Positions 54,723 through 64,000 of a stretch of 64,000 nucleotides of DNA are shown one piece after another. The position numbers and the translations under genes were made by a program. The stretch is from Patiria miniata. Its lineage: Eukaryota > Echinodermata > Asteroidea > Valvatida > Asterinidae. The notes under the pieces were generated by a model that was not told the DNA's origin, searched no databases, and saw only the letters and a list, made by a program, of their open reading frames with translations. Position 1 is the first letter of the stretch, and each line of letters begins with the position of its first letter. The stretch spans positions 25,340,622 to 25,404,621 of the forward strand of contig NW_024037073.1 of assembly GCF_015706575.1 (NCBI RefSeq). The letters run 5' to 3'.

Positions 54723-57700
54723 GGCTGCAGTGTCAGTCCAAACAGAACATTTGCCTCACTTTTGCACAGGAACGATAGTCCACGTCTACACGCTGTCTCA
54801 AAAATTAATTGGAGCATTGAATTGAATTGTGGCCAGATGATTGGTCACGAAAAGAAGACAAACTAGACAGAAGATTTAAACAAAATATTGGTTTTCTCTC
54901 ACTAAACAGTGTCTTGTGTCGCGACCCGTAGCAAAACTTGGCGATGGGCTGCAGTGGCAGTCCAAACAGAACATTTGCCTCACTTTTGCACAGGAACGAA
55001 AAAATCTCAAAAATTAATTTGGGCATTGAATTGAATTGTGGCCAGATGATTGGTCATGAAAAGAAGACAAACTAGACAGAAGATTTAAACGAATCAATTG
55101 TTTTTCTCTCCCTAAACAGTGTCTTGTGTCGCGACACGGAGAGCAAAATGGCGAAGGGCTGCATTGGCAGTCCAAACAGAACATTTGCCTCACTTTTGCA
55201 CAGGAACGATAGTCCACTTCTACACGCTATCTCAAAAATTAATTGGAGCATTGATTCTAATTGTGGCCAGATGATTGGTCATGAAAAGAAGACAAACTAG
55301 ACAGAAGATTTAAACGAAATATTGTTTTTCTCTCCCTAAACAGTGTCTTGTGTCGCGACACGGAGAACAACTTGGCGATGGGCTGCAGTGGCAGTCCAAA
55401 CAGAACATTTGCCTCACTTTTGCACAGGAACGATAGTCCACGACGACATGCTATCTCAAAAATTAATTGGAGCATTGAATTGAATTGTGGCCAGGTGATT
55501 GGTCATGAAAAGAAGACAAACTAGACAGAAGATTTAAACGAAAGATTGTTCTTCTCTCCCTAAACAGTGTCTTGTGTCGCGACACGGAGAACAACTTGGC
55601 GATGGGCTGCAGTGTCACTCCAAACACAACATTTGCCTCACTTTTGCACAGGAACGATAGTCCACGACGCCAAGCTATCTTAAACTTTAGCATTGAATTG
55701 AATTGTGGCCAGATGATTGGTCACGAAAAGAAGACAAAATATACAGAAGATTTAAACGAAATATTGTTTTTCTCTTCCTAAACAGTGTCTTGTGTCGCGA
55801 AACGGAGAACAACTTCGCGATGGACTGCAGTGGTAGTCCAAACAGAACATTTGCCTCACTTTTGTACAGGAACGATAGTTCACGTCTACACGCTATCTCA
55901 AAAATTAATTGGAGCATTGAATTGAATTTTGGCCAGATGATTGGTCACGAAAAGAAGACAAAATATACAGAAGATTTAAACGAAATATTGGTTTTCTCTC
56001 CCTAAACAGTGTCTTGTGTCGCGACCCGGAGAACAACTTGGCGATGGGCTGCAGTGGCAGTCCACACAGAACATTTGCCTCACTTTTGCACAGGAACGAT
56101 AGTCCACGACGACTTGCTATCTCAAAAATTAATTGGAGCATTGAATTGACTTTTGTCCAGAGGATTTGTTACGAAAAGAAGACAAAATAGACAGAAGATT
56201 TAAACGAAACATTGTTTTTCTCTCCCTAAAAAGTGTCTTGTGTCGCGAAACGGAGAACAACTTCGCGATGGACTGCAGTGGTAGTCCAAACAGAACATTT
56301 GCCTCACTTTTGTACAGGAACGATAGTTCACGTCTACACGCTATCTCAAAAATTAATTTGGGCATTGAATTGAATTGTGGCCAGATGATTGGTCATGAAA
56401 AGAAGACAAACTAGACAGAAGATTTAAACGAATCAATTGTTTTTCTCTCCCTAAACAGTGTCTTGTGTCGCGACACGGAGAGCAAAATGGCGAAGGGCTG
56501 CATTGGCAGTCCAAACAGAACATTTGCCTCACTTTTGCACAGGAACGATAGTCCACGACGACATGCTATCTCAAAAATTAATTGAAGCATTGAATTGACT
56601 TTTGGCCAGATGATTGGTCATGAAAAGAAGACAAACTAGACAGAAGATTTAAACGAAATATTGTTTTTCTCTCCCTAAACAGTGTCTTGTGTCGCGACAC
56701 GGAGAACAACTTGGCGCTGGGCTGCAATGGCAGTCGAAACAGAACATTTGCCTCACTTTTGCACAGGAACGATAGCCCACGACGACAAGCTATCTTAAAA
56801 ATTAATTTGAGCATTAAATTGAATTGTGGCCAGATGAATGGTCAGGAAAAGAAGACAAACTAGACATAAAATTTAAACGAAATATTGTTTTTCTCTCTCT
56901 AAACAGTGTCTTGTGTCGCGACATGCAGAACAACTTGGCAATGGGCTGCAGTGTCAGTCCAAACAGAACATTTACTTCAGTTTTGCACAGGAACGATAGT
57001 CCACGTCTACACGCTATCTCAAAAATTAATTGGAGCATTGAATTGAATTTTGGCCAGATGATTGGTCACGAAACGAAGACAAACTAGACAGAGATTTAAA
57101 CTTAATATTGTTTTTCTCTCCCTAAACAGTGTCTTGTGTCGCGACACGGAGAACAACTTGGCGATGGGCTGCAGTGGCAGTCCAAACAGAACATTTGCCT
57201 CACTTTTGCACAGGAACGATAGTCCACGACGACATGCTATCTCAAAAATTAATTGGAGCATTGAATTGAATTGTGGCCAGGTGATTGGTCATGAAAAGAA
57301 GACAAACTAGACAGAAGATTTAAACGAAATATTGTTCTTCTCTTCCTAAACAGTGTCTTGTGTCGCGACACGTAGCAAAACTTGGCGATGGGCTGCAGTG
57401 GCAGTCCAAACAGAACATTTGCCTCACTTTTGCACAGGAACGATAGTCCAAGAGGACATGCTATCTCAAAAATTAATTGGAGCATTGAATTGAATTTTGG
57501 CCAGATGATTGGTCACGAAAAGAAGACAAAATATACAGAAGATTTAAACGAAATATTGGTTTTCTCTCCCTAAACAGTGTCTTGTGTCGCGACCCGGAGA
57601 ACAACTTGGCGATGGGCTGCAGTGGCAGTCCACACAGAACATTTGCCTCACTTTTGCACAGGAACGATAGTCCACGACGACTTGCTATCTCAAAAATTAA

Positions 57701-59610
57701 TTGGAGCATTGAATTGACTTTTGTCCAGAGGATTTGTTACGAAAAGAAGACAAAATAGACAGAAGATTTAAACGAAACATTGTTTTTCTCTCCCTAAAAA
57801 GTGTCTTGTGTCGCGAAACGGAGAACAACTTCGCGATGGACTGCAGTGGTAGTCCAAACAGAACATTTGCCTCACTTTTGTACAGGAACGATAGTTCACG
57901 TCTACACGCTATCTCAAAAATTAATTTGGGCATTGAATTGAATTGTGGCCAGATGATTGGTCATGAAAAGAAGACAAACTAGACAGAAGATTTAAACGAA
58001 TCAATTGTTTTTCTCTCCCTAAACAGTGTCTTGTGTCGCGACACGGAGAGCAAAATGGCGAAGGGCTGCATTGACAGTCCAAACAGAACATTTGCCTCAC
58101 TTTTGCACAGGAACGATAGTCCACGACGACATGCTATCTCAAAAATTAATTGAAGCATTGAATTGACTTTTGGCCAGATGATTGGTCATGAAAAGAAGAC
58201 AAACTAGACAGAAGATTTAAACGAATCAATTGTTTTTCTCTCCCTAAACAGTGTCTTGTGTCGCGACACGGAGAGCAAAATGGCGAAGGGCTGCATTGGC
58301 AGTCCAAACAGAACATTTGCCTCACTTTTGCACAGGAACGATAGTCCACGACGACATGCTATCTCAAAAATTAATTGAAGCATTGAATTGACTTTTGGCC
58401 AGATGATTGGTCATGAAAAGAAGACAAACTAGACAGAAGATTTAAACGAAATATTGTTTTTCTCTCCCTAAACAGTGTCTTGTGTCGCGACACGGAGAAC
58501 AACTTGGCGCTGGGCTGCAATGGCAGTCGAAACAGAACATTTGCCTCACTTTTGCACAGGAACGATAGCCCACGACGACAAGCTATCTTAAAAATTAATT
58601 TGAGCATTAAATTGAATTGTGGCCAGATGAATGGTCAGGAAAAGAAGACAAACTAGACATAAAATTTAAACGAAATATTGTTTTTCTCTCTCTAAACAGT
58701 GTCTTGTGTCGCGACATGCAGAACAACTTGGCAATGGGCTGCAGTGTCAGTCCAAACAGAACATTTACTTCAGTTTTGCACAGGAACGATAGTCCACGTC
58801 TACACGCTATCTCAAAAATTAATTGGAGCATTGAATTGAATTTTGGCCAGATGATTGGTCACGAAACGAAGACAAACTAGACAGAGATTTAAACTTAATA
58901 TTGTTTTTCTCTCCCTAAAAAGGGTCTTGTGTCGCGACACGTAGCAAAACTTGGCGATGGGCTGCAGTGGCAGTCCAAACAGACCATTTGCCTCACTTTT
59001 GCACAGGAACGATAGTCCACGACGACAAGCTATCTTAAAAATTAATTGGAGCATTGAATTGAATTGTGGCCAGATGATTGGTCATGGAAAGAAGACAAAA
59101 TAGACAGAAGATTTAAACGAAATATTGTTTTTCTCTCTCTAAACAGTGTCTTGTGTCGCGACACGCAGAACAACTTGGCAATGGGCTGCAGTGTCTGTCC
59201 AAACAGAACATTTACTTCAGTTTTGCACAGGAACGATAGTCCACGTCTACATCTCAAAAATTAATTAGAGCATTGAATTGACTTTTGGCCAGATGATTGG
59301 TCACGAAAAGAAGACAAAACAGACAGAAGATTTAAACGAAACATTGTTTTTCTCTCCCTAAAAAAGTTCTTGTGTCGCGACACGTAGGAAAACTTGGCGA
59401 TGGGCTGCAGTGGCAGTCCAAACAGAACATTTGCGTCACTTTTGCACAGGAACGATTGTCCGCGACGACATGCTATCTCAAAAATTAATTGGAGCATTGA
59501 ATTGAATTGTGGCCAGATGATTGGTCACGAAAAGAAAACCAACTAGACAGAAAATTTGGAGAAAATATTGTTTTTCTCTCCTAAACAGTGTCTTGTGTCG
59601 CGACACAAAA
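54723..59610. repeat. 225-bp satellite array (~22 copies)
   Basis: Monomer landmarks: ctgcagtggcagtccaaaca, acatttgcctcacttttgc, acaggaacgatagtccacg, tctcaaaaattaatt, ggccagatgattggtca, aaagaagacaaac and the palindrome TGTCGCGACA. About 22 head-to-tail copies. A higher-order duplication copies roughly 55905-57087 to 57473-58880 (offset 1568 bp = 7 monomers; one extra monomer in the second). Both strands give ~67-87-codon open frames per monomer, which recur because of the repeat and are not evidence of genes. Ends in a G/C-run tract (59627-59681). Confidence 0.95.
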
Positions 59611-59696
59611 AATTTCAAAAATGAATGGGGGGGGGGGAGGGGGGGGGGCTATCTTCCCCCCTCCCCCCCCCCCCCCCCCCATCCGTGGCTACGCCA

Positions 59697-61675
59697 CTTC
59701 CTCTAGCGGTACGTATTTCTAGGGGCGACTATTGATGGTCTCCTCTAGTGGTACATACTTTTTTATCTTAGTTTTTCGACAGAATTTCCCCTTTAATAGC
59801 ACATCTGTCCAACAATCGATTTGGAATGCATTCTAGTGCCCGTCAGGCATCTTTGTAGCAACTTTCAAAAAATTTAATTTGTTTGGCCAAAACTTAAAAA
59901 AATGCAAGGGGTTAGCCTTACTTTTTTCGTCAAAATCGGTCAAAAATTGACTTTTCTCAAAACAGGGCAGAAATTCATCCGGATGCTAAAGGAACATCAA
60001 TCAATGCTCTAACACACATAATTTTGAAGATTTTGGCAAAAATCGTAAATGTTTGGAAAAAAAAAAAAAAAAAAAAAAGATAATTTTTTGGGCGATTTAC
60101 ACTTAATTTTTCCACAGAATTTCCCCTTCAATAGCAGAACTGTCCAGTAATCGATTTGGAATGCGTTCTAGGACCCTTAAGGCATCTTTTTAGCAACTTT
60201 CAGAAAATTTCATTTTTTGCCAAAATTGAAAAAAATGCAAGGGGTTAGCCTTACATTTTTCGTCAAAATCGGCCAAAAATGGACTTTTCTCAAAACAAGG
60301 CGGAAATTCATCTGGATGCTAGAGGAACATCAATCAAAACTCATACACACATAATTTTGAAGATTTGGGCAAAAATCGTCATTTTTTGGAAAAAAAGTAA
60401 TTTTTTGGAGAGATTTTACTTTAATTTTTCGACAGAATTTCCCCTTTAATAGCAGAACTGTCCAGTAATCGATTTGGAATGCGTTCTAGGACCCTTCAGG
60501 CATCTTTGTAGCAACTTTCAGAAAATTTGATTTTTTGGCCAAAATTGAAAAAAATGCAAGGGGTTAGCCTTACATTTTCGTCAAAAACGGCCAAAATTTG
60601 ACTTTTTTTCAAATCAAGGCAGATATTCATCTTGATGCAAGAGGAACATCAATTAATACTCTAGCACACATCATTTTGAAGATTGGGCAAAAATCGTCAA
60701 TTGTTGGAGAATCAAAGGTAATTGTTTTTGACAGAATTTCCCCATTAAAAGCCAACTGTCTAGCAATAGATTTGGAATGCGTTCTAGGGCCCTTAGGGCG
60801 TCTTTCTTGCAACTTTCAGGAAATTTCAATTTTGAGCAAAAATTGAAAAAAATGTTAGCCTTACAATTTTAGTCAAAATCGGCTAAAAATTGATTTTTCT
60901 CAAAATAAGGCAGAAATTCATCTGGATTTTATCTTAATTTTTCATCTTATCTCATTTTATCTTAATTTTAGAATTTCATCTTTTACGTACCTCTAGGGGC
61001 GACTATCAATGGTCGCCTCTAGCGGTACGTACCTCTAGGGGCGACTATTGATGGTCGCCTCTAGCGGTACGTACCTCTAGGGGCGACAATTGATGGTCGC
61101 CTCTAGCGGTATGTAGTACCTCTAGGGGCGTCTATTGGTGGTCGCCTCTAGCGGTACGTACCTCTAGGGGCGACAATTGATGGTCGCCTCTAGCGGTATG
61201 TAGTACCTCTAGGGGCGACTATTGGTGGTCGCCTCTAGCGGTACTTACTTCTAGGGGCGACTATTGACGGTCGTCTCAAGCGGTACATACTTTTTTTATC
61301 TTAATTTTTAGACAGAATTTCCCCTTTAATAGCAAAACTGTCCAGCAATCGATTCGGAATGCTTTCTTGGACCCTTCAGGCATCTTTCTAGCAACTTTCA
61401 GGAAATTTCATTTTTTTTGGCCAAAATTGAAAAAAATACAAGGGATTATTTTTACATTTTTAGTCGAAATCGTCCAAAAATTGACTTTTCTCAAAACAAG
61501 GCAGAAATTCATTCAGATGCAAGAGGAACATCAATCAATACTCTACCCCACATAATTTGGAAGATTTGGGAAAAAATCGTCAATTTTGGAAAAAATAGTA
61601 ATTTCCAAAAATCGATTTGGAATGCGTTCTAGGGCCCTTAAGACATCTTTCTAGCAACTTTCAGGGAATTTATTG
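59697..61675. repeat. ~315-bp tandem repeat family (5 copies)
   Basis: Copies start near acagaatttcccc at 59791, 60113, 60430, 60730 and 61312. Shared words: atcgatttggaatgcgttct, gcaactttcagaaaatt, aaaatgcaaggggttagcc, gacttttctcaaaaca, gaggaacatcaatcaa, gaagatttgggcaaaaatcg. The fourth is shortened, and the 42-bp minisatellite stands between copies 4 and 5. Diverged relatives occur at 52.2, 53.8 and 62.8-63.0 kb. Non-coding. Confidence 0.88.
60985..61290. repeat. 42-bp minisatellite (7 copies), quasi-palindromic
   Basis: Unit: acgtacctctaggggcgact, attgatggtc, gcctctagcggt. The halves are nearly inverted (CTAGGGGCGAC against GTCGCCTCTAG). About seven units with 3-bp length variants (atgtagtacc). 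Single units flank the 225-bp satellite. Confidence 0.92.
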
Positions 61676-62745
61676 AATTGAAATTTCGTATATTGTTTAA
61701 ACTAGATAGATATTAATACAAGCCGAATTCAAGTCAACTTTCATGGAACAAAAAAGACACACTCGTTGTGGAGACGATATCTCAAGAAATTTGTTATGTA
61801 TTGAAGTCAAATTTTATTGAGTGTTTTGCCGTCATAGGTTACACAAACTGTTTGAAATTGGAGAGGAATCGTCAAACAATAACAAATAATTTTAACCCGA
61901 ACATGTTAGCGTGTTAAGCGTGAAAAATACAAGGCGAAGTTTACTCAACTTTCATGACACGAGCAACATACTCGGTTTCCAAAAAATAACTTTAGAAACA
62001 TCTCTTACATTGAATTGAAATTTCATACATTGATTAAACTGGATAGATAAGGCAAATCTGTTGAATTGGGAGGGGAATCAATTAATAATCAATACAATTA
62101 TTATAACCGAAACAATGTAGCGTGTTCAGCGAAAAAAATGGCAATCTAGTGTCGACTTTCACGACACGAAAACAACACACTCGTTTCCAGAATATAACTC
62201 AAGAAGTATCTGCTGCACTGAATTTAGATTTTGACTATTATTTCAACTAGACAGATAATACAAATTTGTTGAATTTGGAGAGGAATCGTTTATCAATATA
62301 CAACTATTATAACCGAAACAATGTAGCGTGTTAAGCGAAAAAAATATATGGTATTTTGAGTAAACTTTCATGACACGAAAACAACACGCTCAGTTTCCGG
62401 ACTAACTCAAGAAGTATCTGATGCACTGAATTGAAATTTCGAAAATTAATTGAACTAGAAAGAAAACGCAAATCTGTTGAATTTGAAGAGGAATCATTTA
62501 TCAATACAATTATTATAATCGAAACAATGTAGCGTGTTAAACACGATAAATAAATTGCATGGCGAAATAGAGTCAACTTACATTGAACAAAACCAGCAAA
62601 CTCGTTGTGGAGACGATATCGTATGTAACATTTAATGCACATGTAATAAAGGAATAGTGTGATAAAGTAATAGAGTCATTGGTCGTCAAACAATAAAATA
62701 ATTTAACCAAAACAATGTAGCGTGTTAAGCGTGAAATATACACAA
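61676..62745. repeat. ~205-bp tandem repeat family (5 copies)
   Basis: Recurring words: aatgtagcgtgttaagcg (61908, 62112, 62320, 62528, 62716), cttcatgacacg-aacaac, ttgaaatttcg-a-att and ttgaatttg-agaggaatc. Period 205-210 bp. Non-coding; A+T-rich. Confidence 0.88.
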
Positions 62746-63690
62746 CAAATTTGAAGATTTGGACAAATTGACTGATCTATTGAGAAAAAAAAGTCATTTT
62801 GAACCGCTCTCCCCCAAATTTTCAATGTAATGTTCGGTTGAGAAGCACATGGGAAGCACAATAAGAATATATTTAAAGGTTCTCTAAGCATCTTCTTCCC
62901 TGCAAGTTTTAAGCAATTTCGTTTTTGTTTTTGCCAAAATCGAAAAAAAAATCAAGGAGCCAGCTTTAGGCCTACAGTAATATTTAAATGTTAAAAAAAA
63001 AAAAAAAAAAACGCTGACTTTTCTCTAAACGGCAAGTATGTACACCTGATAAATACAGGAATCACAACAGTGTTCATATTCGTTTGCCTCAGTACTCTGG
63101 GCAATTATTCCAGATGATACATATATTCTGATACATGTGTATTGAAACGTTTTACACAACATACACAGATGTAAAACAGTATACACTCGTGTTCAATCTA
63201 AGATCAAATCTGATTCTTTTCGTTTGAATATAATAGGTAAAACAATCACATACATGTAAATTCACATCAGCTGTTGTGTACATACAATGTTCATAACGTA
63301 CAGGGATTTCGGGAATACACTGTCATTTTGAAGCTTACCTTGGGCAAAATAAACAAAACTATCTGGCAATTTAGAACAATGAAATTATGTTTGAAAAATA
63401 GAACTCTTGCACTTATTTCTATAACTACAGGTACTCATTTACTGCAAGTTGGGTTGCAAAGTGAATATTATTTTAAAATAGGGACTTCTGTTGCTCACTG
63501 TGCACAAGCCTTGCAAAGAATGACCACGGTTGCATTGGCGAGCTCATGCTGGCATTTGATTGGCCAGCAGCAGGAGATGCTGAGCTCTGATTGGGCAGCA
63601 TATCCACCTCATCAGACTGCAAGGACTGGTACCATGCCTCATCGTCACAGCAACTGTACAACAGATAGGTGGACTCTGGGGACCTTACCT
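62746..63690. other. repeat edge and unassigned A+T-rich sequence
   Basis: 62760-63020 is a diverged ~315-family copy with an A-run (62993-63011). The rest up to 63690 holds no convincing gene; a plus-strand frame (63274-63705) overlaps the minus-strand exon signal. Confidence 0.4.
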
Positions 63691-64000
63691 CTGGGATCTG
63701 ACTAAATTCAAATCCTTGACGTTGGGATTGGTTTATCATTTTGACATGTTCATAGCCTGGTTTCCGTTGCCACAACCCAGTCATCGGTTCGACAGCGGCA
63801 TTGGTGGTAATCATGTTCCCCGTGTTGTAGGTGGGCATAAGAGTGCAGGACAAGTCAAGGGGTACAGACTCTTTGCCGACTTCAAAAGCAATGGCCGATG
63901 TTGTCCACTACTGGCTCGGAATCACTGACTGTTATTCCACGGAACGGATCAATTCCACTGCTGCTTTTTCGTGGTCGTTTGGAAGATTTTCGTTTCCGTA
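63691..64000 (-). CDS. possible exons of an unrecognised gene entering from the right edge
   Basis: At the edge a minus-strand frame reads a basic, nuclear-signal-like segment (RKRKSSKRPRKSSSGIDPF, RGITVSDSEPVVDN). Next to it, in another frame, lies an open segment (SAIAFEVGKESVPLDLSC, LWQRKPGYEHVKM, QSQRQGFEFSQIPE) ending at a consensus donor CAGAG|GTAAGG (about 63691). Two frames in 200 bp imply an unseen splice, a frameshift or that only one is real. Family not recognised. Confidence 0.35.

Noticed and set aside
55014-59497. Repeated 67-87-codon frames on both strands (LSFLCKSEANVLFGL-type)
   Set aside because: They follow the 225-bp satellite period on both strands, so openness is inherited from the repeat.
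47600-63915. Shared word acatcggccattgc at 47.6 and 63.9 kb as evidence that the right-edge exon is the same retroelement
   Set aside because: A 14-base match is expected by chance in 64 kb and the neighbouring sequence does not agree.

Overview
The window looks like repeat-rich nuclear DNA of a marine invertebrate animal. Single-exon and multi-exon genes with GT/AG introns, CR1- and RTE-type LINEs, tRNA-derived SINEs, many short inverted-repeat DNA transposons (MITEs) and frequent tacatgta-type words fit a deuterostome such as a lancelet, but the species cannot be fixed from the sequence. There is one 500-N assembly gap (1288-1787). No CRISPR, operon or prokaryotic feature is present.

Layout. 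1-8720 is a tandem array of about 55 monomers of ~150 bp. Each carries tRNA-like Pol III A and B boxes, and the array changes orientation across the gap. 8.9-14.2 kb holds a minus-strand gene with two C2H2 zinc-finger exons and a coiled-coil C-terminal part. 14.3-22.4 kb is a mosaic of LINE, SINE and MITE insertions, several with clear target-site duplications and one nested inside another. 22.5-42 kb is a plus-strand, exon-by-exon match to TRMT2A (tRNA uracil-5-methyltransferase). Its introns hold a CR1-like LINE, MITEs, a Ty3/gypsy fossil and a broken antisense GPCR. 42.4-46.5 kb is a second copy of the segment bearing TRMT2A exon 2 and the GPCR; here the GPCR is intact and the exon is broken. 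47-52 kb holds a gag-like fossil, SINEs, an exon resembling a phosphonate-binding (PhnD-like) domain and a decayed terminal exon of asparaginyl-tRNA synthetase. 52-63 kb is dominated by four tandem-repeat families (225, ~315, 42 and ~205 bp). The right edge carries possible minus-strand exons of an unrecognised gene.

Function. The only gene that looks whole is the 493-residue class A GPCR (44781-46262, minus). The TRMT2A-like locus carries a premature stop and lacks visible RRM-core and catalytic exons, so it is probably a pseudogene, a partial duplicate, or affected by assembly errors. The NARS1-like and PhnD-like exons also carry stops, so this stretch is a collection of gene fragments embedded in repeats. 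The most unusual features are the tRNA-like satellite and the opposite decay of the duplicated exon/GPCR pair.
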